Shown in pieces: positions 24,697 to 35,500 of a stretch of 64,000 bases of DNA. This DNA comes from Candidatus Villigracilis affinis. GTDB taxonomy: Bacteria; Chloroflexota; Anaerolineae; Anaerolineales; Villigracilaceae. Each line of letters begins with the position of its first letter. Position 1 is the stretch's first letter. Under the pieces are notes generated by a model. That model was not told the origin of the DNA. It worked only from the letters and a program-made list of their open reading frames with translations, and made no database searches. Position numbers and translations under genes: made by a program. The stretch is taken from contig JADKEA010000024.1 of assembly GCA_016718275.1 (NCBI GenBank), positions 62,001-126,000 of the forward strand, written 5' to 3'.

Positions 24697-26106
24697 TTAA
24701 TTTCGCTCCTGTACTTCTTTGAAGTCTGTAAAATTGCCGCTGAAAAGATCTGAAGGTTGTTTTTTCAAAGTCATCTCAAAAAAGTTCAACAAATACGAAT
24801 CCACGATCTCGATGACACGCGGACCATTGAGCGGTCCCTTCAAACCAAGCTGCGGCGCGATGGGAGATAGCAAGGGCAGGTCGCTAAAGTCAAAGTGCTT
24901 TGTGCCCGAAATGACGATGACACCCTGGTTGTCGCCCAGATTCGGTTGAAACTGGTTGAATAATTGATTGTTTTTACTATCGGTAAGGTCAGCCCAGCTC
25001 TGACTGAACATAAAAAACGACGGCTGCGGTAAACCCGCATTGATCACTTCCTCTGAAACGGGGCGCATGAACGGGTCCATGCCGAGGACCGCTTTGCAGC
25101 GTGGATCTGTCCCGCAGAATTGGATGGCTGCGCCGCCGCCTGTGGAATGTCCGTAAACGCCGACACGACTCAGATCCAATGTTTCGAAGAAAATACTTTC
25201 CGCATCTTTGTTTAGACCGTCAAATTGGTCCAGCGTAAAGGAAATATCCCCAGCCCATTGATCGACCAGTTTGCGCGCTACGACCTCGTAATTTGGGTCA
25301 TCGGCATCTTCAGGCAGCGCCTTTGGATTGTTGGGCGCGATCGTCCCATCAGGAAAAACAGTGACCACCGCACCGTAGGTATGCTGAACCGCAATGACCA
25401 CGTATCCGTGACTTGCCAGCTCAAGCGCCTGACCTGTGTTTTGGGCGTTGAATCCATTCCAGCCATGTGAAAAAACAATGACAGGATAGCCTGCATCGGT
25501 TTGTGCAACCTGTGCCTCTTTGAAGGCGGGAATATCGACCAAAGCCAGGTGATCAAGAAAATAGGAAGGCAGGCTGATATAAGTGGCGATTGCGGGCGCG
25601 AATATTTCAGCATTCGTCATCCATGGCGCACGCTGGTTGGACTCTTGAATAGTGGCAGGATACCAGGCCTGGATCATGAACTTGCGCGGCTCTTCCTTGT
25701 TTTCCGAATACAACTCGGTTCGCGATGTGTCTGTGAATTCATATAGAACCGTTCCGATGGCGAGTGGTCCGCTTGGGGTGGGGATCTTTGGAATCGGTAA
25801 CAGCACAGGAACTGCTGTCGAAACAGCGAGCAGGCCCAAGGCGCCGCCCTGAACGAGTCGCATTGTCAGATTCGATGGCGGGTAAAGCCAATCTGCTTTT
25901 GTGATTTTGATCAAGCTGCTGAGCGCAAAAATCGGAGCCAGTACATATAAGGGAATCATCTGCCACCTGTACCCTTCAAAAACAAAATGAAGCAGCGTGG
26001 CGAGAAGTGCAAGTGCAGGCGCGAATCGCACCCAAAGCGGACGCGGGTGCGACCAGATTAAATAAACAGCAAGCAGAATGGGAATGATGATCTCGAATGG
26101 GCGCAT
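24697..26106 (-). CDS. PAF-acetylhydrolase-like alpha/beta hydrolase with N-terminal membrane domain
   Basis: A 469-aa protein. The first about 110 residues form four membrane helices; the rest is a platelet-activating-factor acetylhydrolase-type (plasma/isoform II) hydrolase. The oxyanion region is VIVFSHGWNGF, the nucleophile elbow is GHSTGGGAA (Ser), and a late histidine is in GTKHFDFSD. Such enzymes cleave short acyl esters from phospholipids; many environmental homologues are broad esterases. Membrane anchoring suggests a lipid or hydrophobic substrate. Confidence 0.87.
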   Translation of the reverse strand: MRPFEIIIPILLAVYLIWSHPRPLWVRFAPALALLATLLHFVFEGYRWQMIPLYVLAPIFALSSLIKITKADWLYPPSNLTMRLVQGGALGLLAVSTAVPVLLPIPKIPTPSGPLAIGTVLYEFTDTSRTELYSENKEEPRKFMIQAWYPATIQESNQRAPWMTNAEIFAPAIATYISLPSYFLDHLALVDIPAFKEAQVAQTDAGYPVIVFSHGWNGFNAQNTGQALELASHGYVVIAVQHTYGAVVTVFPDGTIAPNNPKALPEDADDPNYEVVARKLVDQWAGDISFTLDQFDGLNKDAESIFFETLDLSRVGVYGHSTGGGAAIQFCGTDPRCKAVLGMDPFMRPVSEEVINAGLPQPSFFMFSQSWADLTDSKNNQLFNQFQPNLGDNQGVIVISGTKHFDFSDLPLLSPIAPQLGLKGPLNGPRVIEIVDSYLLNFFEMTLKKQPSDLFSGNFTDFKEVQERN

Positions 26107-26174
26107 GAATCTTTCCTTGTGAAGTTGTTATCCCGTTTTAATCGATATTGAATAAAATTGAACGCGGAGGCAGT

Positions 26175-28205
26175 ATGATCTTATTTTCCTTGAGTATTTT
26201 TCTATCCGCATTTTTATTATTTCAGATCCAGCCAATGATCGGCAAATTAATTTTACCGTGGTTTGGCGGCACGCCTGCAGTATGGTCCACGGCAATGTTA
26301 TTTTTTCAGGTGCTTCTTACAGGTGGATATGCTTATGCCTATTGGCTCGTCACACGTCCGAAGCAGGGATGGGTCCATGTCGCATTGCTGGGGATGACGA
26401 TCGCGGTTCTGACGACGCTCGGGCTTGTGTGGCCGTCCCCGATCACTCCACCCGCTGACATATATCCTGCGGCGTCGAAGTTTCCTGTACTTGAAGTTTT
26501 TCTCATCCTGACAGCCTCCGTTGGGTTGCCTTATTTTGTGCTTGCAGCTAATGGACCCTTGATGCAGGCATGGTACAGTCGCATCTTCCCTGAGAGGTCT
26601 TACGCGCGTTTATATGCATTATCAAATGTGGGCTCGCTGCTTGGGTTGCTGGTGTACCCTGTTTTGATCGAGCCTGCGTCCACGTTATTGTGGCAGGGCT
26701 GGGGCTGGTCTGGCGGATTTGTGTTCTTTGCCGTGGTGGCTGGGATTTTGAGTTATCGCGCCCGCAACGAGGGTGGAACTCTGCAGGTTTCAACGACAGA
26801 AAAGCCCACGTCTGCGTTGCGCATGCTTTGGGTCCTGCTCAGCGGAACCGCTTCACTTTTTCTGCTGTCTGTGACCAATCAAGTTTCGCAGGAAGTGGCC
26901 GTGATTCCGTTTTTGTGGATTCTGCCGCTTGCCATTTATTTGCTTTCGTTCATTCTCGCTTTTTCTGATTCGCGCTGGTATGAACGACGTTTATATGCCT
27001 TGCTATTCAGCCTGACATCCATTGCCATGCTTTGGGTGCTGGCAAACGCGGAATCGCTGAACGTGCTTATTCAGATCGCGGTCTACAACCTGCTTCTGTT
27101 CCTTGGCTGCATGATCTGTCATGGCGAGTTATATCGCCTGCGCCCACAGGCTGGGCATTTAACCAGTTTCTATTTGATGGTTTCTCTGGGTGGAGCGGCG
27201 GGCGGCATTTTTGTGAATCTGGCTGCACCTTTCATTTTCACAGGATATTGGGAATTCTATCTCTCGTGGCTGATAACGATGGTCTTTCTGGTCGTGCTGT
27301 TGTTGCCGCGCATCTCGTCGAATCTGAAACTTCAAACGCGGGTGATGGGATTTTCATTTTTGATCGGGGTTCTGCTTTTGTCTCTTGGCCTGAATCGATT
27401 TGAGAACGCGCTTTTCGTCGAGCGGAATTTCTATGGGGTGATCCGTGTGCGCGAATGGGACCAGAAAGCCATTTCCATGATCCATGGTATGACCGTACAC
27501 GGCGTGCAGTATCTCGATGATCGCACGCGTCCGACAACGTATTATGTGGAAGACAGCGGCATAGGGCTGCTCCTTCTCAACCATCCCCGCCGTGGACACA
27601 ATCTGCGTGTGGGTGTGCTGGGTCTGGGTGTGGGAACACTGGCCACCTATGGAGAAAATGGGGATCGCTATCGGTTTTATGAGATCAACCCAGCCGTTGT
27701 GCAATTGGCTGAAGGCATGGGGGGATATTTCTCATTTTTGAGTGACAGTAAAGCCGAAATCGTCACAGTCATGGGGGATGCGCGAATCTCCCTCGAACTA
27801 GAGTTGAACAGTGGCCAGCCTCAGAATTTCGATGTGCTTGTTTTGGATACCTTTAGCAGTGATTCGGTCCCCGTTCATTTGGTCACAAAGGAAGCCTTCA
27901 CCTTGTACCTTGAGCATCTCGCATCCGATGGTGTGATCGCCGCCCATATTTCAAATCGTCATCTGGATTTGCGCCCGATTCTTTGGGGCGTGGCTCAACA
28001 ATACGGATTGACGATGGTTCAGATAAACAGGCCCGCTTCTGCAGGTGGCAATGGCTTTCCGTCTGAGTGGGTGCTGCTGGCGCGCGACCCAGCGCTTTTG
28101 GATATCCCTGCAATCAAGTCACATGCAACCGATTTTGAATTCTACACGGCCGATATCGTACCCTGGACGGATGATTACAGCAATTTATTTCAGATTTTGA
28201 AATAG
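26175..28205 (+). CDS. Spermidine-synthase-like fused membrane protein
   Basis: A 676-aa protein. The N-terminal about 420 residues have some twelve membrane helices (start ILFSLSIFLSAFLLFQIQPM), the C-terminal 220 residues are a spermidine-synthase-type aminopropyl/methyltransferase Rossmann domain (VGVLGLGVGTLATYGENG, RFYEINPAV, FDVLVLDTFSSDSVP). Many bacteria have this fusion; its product is not known and polyamine synthesis is unproven. The frame is open from TTG 26148, but ATG 26175 has GGAGG 6 nt upstream. Confidence 0.87.
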   Translation: MILFSLSIFLSAFLLFQIQPMIGKLILPWFGGTPAVWSTAMLFFQVLLTGGYAYAYWLVTRPKQGWVHVALLGMTIAVLTTLGLVWPSPITPPADIYPAASKFPVLEVFLILTASVGLPYFVLAANGPLMQAWYSRIFPERSYARLYALSNVGSLLGLLVYPVLIEPASTLLWQGWGWSGGFVFFAVVAGILSYRARNEGGTLQVSTTEKPTSALRMLWVLLSGTASLFLLSVTNQVSQEVAVIPFLWILPLAIYLLSFILAFSDSRWYERRLYALLFSLTSIAMLWVLANAESLNVLIQIAVYNLLLFLGCMICHGELYRLRPQAGHLTSFYLMVSLGGAAGGIFVNLAAPFIFTGYWEFYLSWLITMVFLVVLLLPRISSNLKLQTRVMGFSFLIGVLLLSLGLNRFENALFVERNFYGVIRVREWDQKAISMIHGMTVHGVQYLDDRTRPTTYYVEDSGIGLLLLNHPRRGHNLRVGVLGLGVGTLATYGENGDRYRFYEINPAVVQLAEGMGGYFSFLSDSKAEIVTVMGDARISLELELNSGQPQNFDVLVLDTFSSDSVPVHLVTKEAFTLYLEHLASDGVIAAHISNRHLDLRPILWGVAQQYGLTMVQINRPASAGGNGFPSEWVLLARDPALLDIPAIKSHATDFEFYTADIVPWTDDYSNLFQILK

Positions 28206-28217
28206 CTTTCTAATGAA

Positions 28218-28260
28218 AAACGAGGTGGATGTTGATTCAATGTCAACATCCACCTCGTTT
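28218..28260 (+). terminator. Terminator
   Basis: 18-bp perfect stem (28218-28235 with 28243-28260) with a 7-base loop, between the spermidine-synthase-like gene and the converging DUF4013 gene. A/T ends make it useful in both directions. Confidence 0.85.
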
Positions 28261-28314
28261 AATTTGTTCTCTTCATCCCCCGCGGAAGAGACGAAGGATA
28301 TTTGCAAATAGAGT

Positions 28315-29070
28315 TTATTCTGTCACTGCTGGGGCAATTTCGAGTTGAGCCGCTTTCTCTTTGCCGACCTTATAAGCCTGTGCGCTCAAAACGAACATGA
28401 GCACCGTCAGGTAGATCGTCATTGCAGGGATGAGGATGAACATGAGACAGGCGAGGATGATCGTAGCCCCGAGGATTTGGATTACCAGTGTGAGGATCAT
28501 GGATGCCACGTACGTGATTGCGAGGGCGGCGATAAATCCGCTCAGGTTGGCGCGGAAGATGGGCCACCATTCCTTGAATCGGAGCCCCGCCATGAAATCA
28601 TCCTTTTCGATGACGTGCATTTCCGCACCGGGGATGATGAGGCTGAGCGGAATCGAAAGCGGGACGATACAGCAGATTCCGCCGAATAGGAGCAGGGAGA
28701 ATATTGGAATCAGCGCTTCCGCATCTGAACTGTTGGTCGTGCTCATTACGATCGGGAATACCGTCATCACAAGGATGAACGGGATAAGCAGGATCAGGAT
28801 CGGGGAAACGAGGACCATGCGAATGCCAAACACTTTCAAGCCGTCCTTGGCCATGCCGCCCCAGTCATCCCAGGCGATCATGCGTGGCGCTTCGTTGTTC
28901 ATGATCTGTTTCGCGATCCGCGCTGCGTAACCAAATAGCACGAGATACGGCAGAATGGGAATGAAGAATGCGGCAACCGCAACAAGACATCCCACCAGAA
29001 AGTACTTGCGCGCCTCCGCATCCTTGAATTGGAACATGAAGATCTCTTTCAAGTCAATACCCAAAAACAT
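28315..29070 (-). CDS. DUF4013-family membrane protein
   Basis: A 251-aa protein with six or so helices. The stretch YAARIAKQIMNNEAPRMIAW followed by DDWGGMAKDGLKVF is characteristic of DUF4013, whose function is unknown. AGGAG stands 9 nt before the ATG at 29070, preferred over TTG 29076; ATG 29037 is another possibility. It is 30 bp after the hemolysin-III-like gene. Confidence 0.8.
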   Translation of the reverse strand: MFLGIDLKEIFMFQFKDAEARKYFLVGCLVAVAAFFIPILPYLVLFGYAARIAKQIMNNEAPRMIAWDDWGGMAKDGLKVFGIRMVLVSPILILLIPFILVMTVFPIVMSTTNSSDAEALIPIFSLLLFGGICCIVPLSIPLSLIIPGAEMHVIEKDDFMAGLRFKEWWPIFRANLSGFIAALAITYVASMILTLVIQILGATIILACLMFILIPAMTIYLTVLMFVLSAQAYKVGKEKAAQLEIAPAVTE

Positions 29071-29106
29071 AGTCAATTTCTCCTGATGATATTTTTTGTG
29101 GCAGGT

Positions 29107-29745
29107 TTACAGAGCCACACCCATCACTGCGACAAAATGTGCGGCAGCAGCCAGCAAAACGAAAATATGCCAGACTTCATGAAAGCCAAAGACACCTGGA
29201 ACAAAGTTGAACATCTTTGTGGCGTATACCACTGCGCCCAATGTGTAAACCACGCCGCCGATGATCAACCAAACGAAAACCCAGGTCGGCAGGGCGGCGA
29301 GCATTTGGCCTCCCGCGATGACGCTGATCCAGCCCATGAGCACATAAATGCCTGCATTCAACCAGCGCGGTGAGCGGACGTAAAAGATCTTCACCACGAT
29401 ACCGATCAGCGCCAGCGACCAGACAATACCCATCATGCCCCACTTCCAAAAACCTGTGAAGGCGTTTATGCAAAACGGTGTGTATGTGCCCGCGATCAAA
29501 AAGAAAATAGCCGCGTGGTCGATTTTGCGAAAGATCTCCAGTGCCTTGTCTTTTACGCGTACCATGTGATAAGTGGCGCTCGCCGAAAACATGGCGATCA
29601 GACTGACTCCGTAAATGGTGAGCGAAATGATCTTGGCGGGAGTGCTCCAGCCAACGATGAGCAGGGCAATCAGCCCCACCAGGGCGAGGATAGCTCCACC
29701 CCAGTGGGTAAGACTATTGATGGGTTCACGTAATTTTTTCAACAT
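29107..29745 (-). CDS. Hemolysin III / YqfA-type (PAQR) membrane protein
   Basis: A 212-aa seven-helix protein of the hemolysin III family (PAQR superfamily). Signature REPINSLTHWGGA, histidines in SATYHM, KIDHAAIFFLIAGTYTPFCI and GFHEVWHIFVLLAAAAHF match the family's metal-binding residues. In bacteria these act in membrane homeostasis rather than as true toxins. Confidence 0.92.
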   Translation of the reverse strand: MLKKLREPINSLTHWGGAILALVGLIALLIVGWSTPAKIISLTIYGVSLIAMFSASATYHMVRVKDKALEIFRKIDHAAIFFLIAGTYTPFCINAFTGFWKWGMMGIVWSLALIGIVVKIFYVRSPRWLNAGIYVLMGWISVIAGGQMLAALPTWVFVWLIIGGVVYTLGAVVYATKMFNFVPGVFGFHEVWHIFVLLAAAAHFVAVMGVAL

Positions 29746-29799
29746 GGGCTTTCTCCAGTTTTATTTGGCTGATTTTACTTGAATTCGACGCAGAATAAT

Positions 29800-30312
29800 T
29801 TATTTGTTTCTGAATTTGCTCAGGTCGATCACCAAGGGTTTGCGTTCCTTGCCTGGCTTTGTGGAAAAGGCGGATGCGATCAGAAGCATGAAGGCTCCAA
29901 AGCAGCAGCCCAGTACTTGTGAACTGTACTCGAGGAAATAGACCAGTTTGACCTTTGCGAATTTTGGAAAGGGTGCGAAATATCTCACTTGATAATTTCC
30001 GTATTCCTCATACGACCTGCCGCTGAGGAACGGATCAAAGTCGAACAGCATGGGGGCGGTCATGGGGTAGAACGTTATTTGTTCGCCTTTATCGGTCGTG
30101 AAGTCTATTTTTCCTGTCCAGCAGGTTTTCCCTGGAGGGCAGTTAATCGCTGCATTCGATACTTTGCCGATGGCTTTTTTTCCGATAAGGTCGAGCGTCA
30201 CGGCGCCTGCGCAGGATAGAAGGGTGAACAGAAAACACAGGATGCCAATAAAGCGGATTGCGTTATTTCCCAACGCTTCTTTTCTAAGGACTTGCTGTTG
30301 CTCATTTTCCAT
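29800..30312 (-). CDS. Two-helix membrane protein, DUF3592-like
   Basis: A 170-aa protein with a helix near 19-42 and another near 130-150, and between them a beta-rich extracytoplasmic loop with two cysteines (INCPPGKTCWTGKIDF). The layout resembles DUF3592, from memory. Function unknown. It is not tightly linked to the neighbouring methyltransferase gene (57 bp). Confidence 0.7.
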   Translation of the reverse strand: MENEQQQVLRKEALGNNAIRFIGILCFLFTLLSCAGAVTLDLIGKKAIGKVSNAAINCPPGKTCWTGKIDFTTDKGEQITFYPMTAPMLFDFDPFLSGRSYEEYGNYQVRYFAPFPKFAKVKLVYFLEYSSQVLGCCFGAFMLLIASAFSTKPGKERKPLVIDLSKFRNK

Positions 30313-30369
30313 TTGCGGATTCCTTTCTGATTACTTCTAAAGATGGGATGTGAAACTGGGTGTCAGCTC

Positions 30370-30987
30370 TTATATCTGTGCAATGAGGATCACTAAACGA
30401 TTGGATTTTACATCCTTGATCTGCACGTTGGTTAGAAAGCCAGCCTGGGTAAAGGGAGCGATCAGGCGTTTCTTCAAGGCGTCATCCAATGCCTGCGGAC
30501 TTTCGCCGGTGACCTTGTACAGCCACTTCAAGAATTGATTCGATGGAAATGCTGCCGGCAAAACCACCAGCCTGCCGCCAGGTTTGAGAACACGTTTGAT
30601 TTCTGCCAGTGTACGCAGGTCGAAGATGTATTCGGTTGGAAATGTGGAGATGGCGCAATCGAATGATTCGTTTGCAAACGGCAGGGTTTGCGCCAACCCG
30701 CGAGTCAATTTGTGGGATGGTCCAATGCGTTTTTGGGCGAGCCTTCCCATCTGCGCTGATTCGTCTATTGCAACGGGATCAAGTTTCAGGTCCAGAAGGA
30801 AGCGCTGCAAATGACCGGGGCCATGACCCAACTCAAGGATGCGAGTCCCATCGATAAACGGGAGAATGCTCTGTCCCCAGTTTTTCCATTGCCCAAAAGA
30901 AACGACCGCAGCGACAAGGTCGTAGGTAAATGCAAACGGGTGATAGAGCAGGTGAAAGAACACCCGCATGAAGGTTCGGATCAGCAT
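30370..30987 (-). CDS. Class I SAM-dependent methyltransferase
   Basis: A 205-aa methyltransferase with SAM loop RILELGHGPGHLQ, motif II LDPVAIDESAQ, post-motif ALPFANESFDCAI and the stretch EIKRVLKPGGRLVV, as in the UbiE/COQ5-like group. Substrate unknown. Confidence 0.87.
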   Translation of the reverse strand: MLIRTFMRVFFHLLYHPFAFTYDLVAAVVSFGQWKNWGQSILPFIDGTRILELGHGPGHLQRFLLDLKLDPVAIDESAQMGRLAQKRIGPSHKLTRGLAQTLPFANESFDCAISTFPTEYIFDLRTLAEIKRVLKPGGRLVVLPAAFPSNQFLKWLYKVTGESPQALDDALKKRLIAPFTQAGFLTNVQIKDVKSNRLVILIAQI

Positions 30988-30993
30988 GGATAA

Positions 30994-31026
30994 AAAAAGG
31001 GCTTGACCGCGAAGTCAAACCCTTTT
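30994..31026 (-). terminator. Terminator of the YtxH gene
   Basis: Stem 30994-31007 with 31014-31026, one mismatch, loop CGCGAA, T-rich on the exit side on the minus strand (TTTTTTTATCC). It lies just after the YtxH gene and before the methyltransferase start. Confidence 0.75.
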
Positions 31027-31042
31027 TATCTTTATGGGTATT

Positions 31043-31399
31043 TTAGCCTGCGGCGGCTTCGCTTCCGTCGCTCTTTCTGCCAGCCTTGCTGCGAACGGCA
31101 TCGAGGGCGCCTTTGCCGCGTTCGCGGACTTCGCTGGCCAGTTCAGTTGCGCGGGTGCGGGCTTCCTTGGTCAGTTCTTCGGCGCGGGTGCGGGCATCGG
31201 CAGCGAGTTGTTCGGCGCGGGCGTATGCTTCTTCAGCGGTCATCTGCGCCTTATCGCGCAGTTCAATCGATTTGTCCTTGATCAAGGCACGGGTTTCTTC
31301 GCCGGATTGCGGGGCGAAAAGTAATGCGACGACGGCACCGGTAAGGCCGCCAACCACGAAACCTACGAGAAAAGCTCCAAATTCATCACGGTCAGACAT
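31043..31399 (-). CDS. YtxH-domain protein
   Basis: A 118-aa protein with an N-terminal glycine-rich membrane helix (GFVVGGLTGAVVALLFAPQSG, about 12-30) and an Ala/Glu/Arg-rich amphipathic helix for the rest. This is the YtxH/gas-vesicle-like stress-protein layout. SD AAAGGAG before the ATG. Paired with the single-pass protein upstream. Confidence 0.9.
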   Translation of the reverse strand: MSDRDEFGAFLVGFVVGGLTGAVVALLFAPQSGEETRALIKDKSIELRDKAQMTAEEAYARAEQLAADARTRAEELTKEARTRATELASEVRERGKGALDAVRSKAGRKSDGSEAAAG

Positions 31400-31434
31400 G
31401 GGAATACTCCTTTGTTGAATGGTTAGTTATTTGT

Positions 31435-31896
31435 TTATTTGGGCTTGATGCCCATTAATTCTAACATACGCTTTAAGCCAGCCAGATAGCCATTTAGTTT
31501 GATGACAGGCTCCACGACATTTTCACCGAGGAATTCCGCCGTGCCGCGCAGGGTGTTGACGGCTTCGCTGGTGGCGTTCAGAATGGGGCGTACTTCGTTT
31601 TGTAGCAGGTTGATGAGGCTGGCCAACTGGACGATAAGAACGACCAGTGCCACACCGATGACCAGTGTTTCAAGCGCCACGACGATAATGAACACATCGC
31701 GAATCTTGTCTGTGGGGGTATTGGGCTGAAGCAGGAAGTAGATCGCCACGCCAAGCAAAGCTACCAGCAAAACGATAATGGCGATGATGCCAGCCATCAT
31801 TTGCTTTTGCTTGCGTTCCTGTTCGCGTATTTCAGCCAATTGTTCAGGAGTTAACGAGGGGGGAGTCGGTTGTTCGGTGGGGTTGGGCGTTACCAT
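31435..31896 (-). CDS. Two-helix membrane protein with DUF948-like tail
   Basis: A 153-aa protein with a Pro/Thr/Gln-rich N terminus, helices at about 32-55 and 70-95 and an amphipathic tail (LINLLQNEVRPILNATSEAV). The tail resembles DUF948-type proteins, which often lie next to YtxH genes, as here (35 bp). Function unknown. Confidence 0.75.
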   Translation of the reverse strand: MVTPNPTEQPTPPSLTPEQLAEIREQERKQKQMMAGIIAIIVLLVALLGVAIYFLLQPNTPTDKIRDVFIIVVALETLVIGVALVVLIVQLASLINLLQNEVRPILNATSEAVNTLRGTAEFLGENVVEPVIKLNGYLAGLKRMLELMGIKPK

Positions 31897-31942
31897 GTTT
31901 TTATTATAGCAGATTCAGGATTTGAAAAAAAGCCAATGTGCG

Positions 31943-32569
31943 TTATGTGAGTCCTTTTTCCATTTCCAGGCTGCTCCATGAGAGTGTGGAGACCCACCAT
32001 GGCGATTTCCAGATCTGCTTGTAGCCCAACTTCTTATAGAATGGGACTGCGGCTATATTGTCTTCGAGGACTTGGATGCGCGACCTTTTGACTCCGTGCT
32101 CGCGAATCTTTTCTTCGAGATGTGTCATTAATTGCACCCCGACACCTTTTCCGCGCAGGGTTTCATCTACGACAACGCTGTGGATGAGGGCACTGTCTGT
32201 GTCTCCATGCTTTTGCGCGCCGATCAGGCTCCGCGCCACGGTTGCAAACAGTTTCAGGGTCGCGGGCATGCCCAATAGGCGAAATGCCCTGGAAACAGTT
32301 CCGTCGGGAGCACGTTCGAAGGTCGGTTCATCGCTGAATTGGATCATGCCAGTGCCGAGGATATCTCCATTTTTGCCGCACAGAACGTAGCGATTTTTCA
32401 ACGCGCTTTCGCCATTTGCCTCCAGCGTGAAACGGAAGAGGGCTTCCTGCCCGTCAATGGGACCTGTCAGCGCACCGGGTAATTCGGCGGCATAAAGTTG
32501 AATCACCAGCCGCGAGAGCGCGGAGATATCGGCCTGTGTTGCGGGGCGGATGGAAAAGGAATTGGGCAT
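31943..32569 (-). CDS. GNAT-family N-acetyltransferase
   Basis: A 208-aa acetyltransferase. Acetyl-CoA site in VVDETLRGKGVGVQLMTHLE (R-G-x-G-V/A pattern), catalytic-end stretch AVPFYKKLGYKQIW. ATG 32569 has AAAGGA upstream and is preferred to the earlier in-frame start at 32590, which would overlap the neighbouring stop codon region. Substrate unknown. Confidence 0.87.
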   Translation of the reverse strand: MPNSFSIRPATQADISALSRLVIQLYAAELPGALTGPIDGQEALFRFTLEANGESALKNRYVLCGKNGDILGTGMIQFSDEPTFERAPDGTVSRAFRLLGMPATLKLFATVARSLIGAQKHGDTDSALIHSVVVDETLRGKGVGVQLMTHLEEKIREHGVKRSRIQVLEDNIAAVPFYKKLGYKQIWKSPWWVSTLSWSSLEMEKGLT

Positions 32570-32586
32570 GATATTTTCCTTTTGTA

Positions 32587-35500
32587 TCACTGACCAAGAA
32601 TTCGGCTGAGTTCGAGTACGTCACCCGTGCGGGCACGTAGATTGCGTGTGAGCATGTGGATCGTGCCCATTGCCACTTCCACATAATCGCTCATTATTTC
32701 GTAGAATGGAGTCTGGTCGAGACGCAGGAGTGAGGTCTCCTCCAAAGCGCGGACTGTGGCGGAGCGCGGCGAAGAATCAAGCAGCGAAAGTTCACCGAAA
32801 ACGGCCCGCGCGCCAAGTTGATTCAATACACGGTTATCGTCCACCACTTCCACTTTTCCATCCACGATGATGTACAGGCTTTCACCTGTTTCGCCTTCCT
32901 TGATGATGATCTCACCGGGCAAAACGTCCATCTCTTGCAACAGGTCGGCCAATTCGGCGAGGGCTTCATCGGGTGTATCTGCGAACATGCGCAGCGACTT
33001 CAGAATAATGACTCGTTCAATGGTGGACAGCATATTTTTCTCCGTTTTCTTCTGCTTCGCAATGCGGACGATCAACGACTCTTTTGAAGCCGCCAACGAT
33101 TCAATGATCTCTTTGCTCTCCGTGATTCCCAGTTCGCGCGCGATCTCGATGGCATTTGCAACCAGCCACGGGTTTTCATGGGCGAGTCGGTTGGTGAGAA
33201 TGTCAATGATCCGCCCTGCGCGCGGATTTTCCTGTTTGAAACGCGCGCCCATTTTTTGCAATCGTTCTGCGGCGGGGAAGTTTTCCAGCAGGGGAATGAA
33301 CGCGGTTTTATGCGCTTGCAAAAGCGTCGCGTCCATCACTTCGATGGCATACGCTGTACGATTCACATCCTGATGTGTGATTGCAGCCCGTGCCCGATGT
33401 ACCGCGCGCGAGCCATAGACGAATCCGAACAAGAGAAACAGCCGATCACGTGTGTCAATCAGGTCATCATTGAATGCACGGATGATGGGTTCTGTTTTTT
33501 TAGATTGCTGTAAATCGCTCAGGCAGGATAACAACCATGCTGCGCGTCTTAACTCAACCTCAACCTGTTCCTGCACAAGTTGCATTGATCGCCCCTCGGG
33601 CTTGTACCTGCAATCGTGCAGGGCGGTAAGTACCCTTGAACGCAGATTGACATTGTGATGATTGATCCAGCTTTCGAGGGCGTGAATGGCATCGCCTTTG
33701 ATATGTGAGCAGGCGCGGACCAGCCTCAAATGGATGCGGCGATGCAGGGTTTCATCTTTGATGCTCTTGATGATCTCAGGCAGGGCAATCTCTTTCCCTG
33801 CCACCAATGCGTTGAACGCGAGGCTGCGGGTTTGCGGCGAAGCAAGCGCAATGATCACCAATGGATAAATGGCTGGGTGGCGCGTCTTTGCAGCGGCACG
33901 TAGCGCAGATTTTTTAACCTCAATGGATTCGTCCTGTAAAAGCGGGAGCAGCACTTCGTATAGTTGGGGGTTCGAGATTTCAGCAAGTAGGTATGCAGCC
34001 TCGGTCCGCTCTTGAGGGCTTTTTGATTGAGTCAACAGATTTAAGTGTTGAAATGCTTCCGGTACTTCGCCTGTGTTACGTGTTCGCAGAAGTCCGATTA
34101 CCGTACCGCGCAAAGTACTGGGGTCTTTGCTGATCAATAATTTCGATGCGGTACTTGTGTCTACTGTGAGGGCCGACCATGTGCAGGCCGCCGCCTGACG
34201 GACGTTGGGAATGGCATCTCTTTTGACCAAGGTTGATATCTCTGGCAAGGCTTCGACAATATTTAACCGTTCGATACTTTTTGCCGCATAAATTCGCACC
34301 TCAGGGTACGGTGAAGAGAGTTGTGCTGTGATGATCTCGACAAAGTTTTCACTTCCGCTTTTTTCGAGCAATTCGAGGGCGTAGAGCGCCTCGTTGGGAT
34401 GCGGGCTTTTCAACGCATTGACGACGATCTCCTTACTGACAAGGTCGGCAAGCGGAATGCCCTTATCGCCGAAGCGGTGCTTGTGCAGGGCTTCGGTCAG
34501 TGCATTAGGGTAGGCGCGGATCAGGGCGAGGCAGATAATGATCCAGATCGCGCCTGAGAGGAGATACACGAACGAAAGCTGGATCGCGTTGAATTTCAGG
34601 ATAGTGTTGAAAAGCAGAAGCAATGCGCCTGCGAGGCCGATGGCAAGCGGCTGGACGATTCCTTCTGTGATGGTTTGAGCACGGATGCGGTCATTTTCAG
34701 CGATGGGTTGATACAACAGGGCGGAGGCGGTTTGGTCGAGCGAGAAGCCAACGCCTTCATTGGCAAATTTCCCTGCCACTGCCAGCCAGAAAAGGACTAG
34801 GATGAGATTTGGGTTGATGATGCCTGTCACAGCCAGGGCGGCGGTGCATAACACTGTCAGCGCTGGAGTTGCCAATAGACCGGCACGCAGGCCAAAGCGG
34901 GAGATGATTCGACCTGTCAAAAACATATCCGTGACGAATCCGAGCAATCCCACCAATCCAAAGAATCCGCCGATGAATCCCGCTAATTCGGCAGCGGATG
35001 GATACCTCAATGCGGCACGGTCATAAAAAATGTTATCCAGGATGAAATATGAAACGCGCCAGGTCGTAATGAGCGCAAAGATGAGAAAAATGTATTTGTT
35101 GCGCAGGTAATGCAGGATGGGTGTTTTTTGCGTTTCACCTTCGGAACTTTCAGGTTTTGCATACGTGCGTGGATTTTTTTTCAGCGTGATTTGCTGCAGG
35201 ATAAATGAAACCAGCACACATAGTGCGACGACGATGTACAGATTCTCAGTGCCGATGGCTTTGACCAGCGGTGTAGTGAACGGCCCCATGATCACATAGG
35301 CGAGCCATGAGCCTGCATTCATTAACCCGAAGATACGCTTGCCTTGCCGAACATCGAAGAGGTTTCCTGCCAGAGTCCAAAACGCAGTGACGGAAATATT
35401 GACCAGCGTTTGCGACCAGATCGGCAGAATGAGCATCAGCCATTTTGAGGCCGTGACAGCAAGCCCGATCCGCAAGGCGACTGTGCCAAACAGAAGGAAA

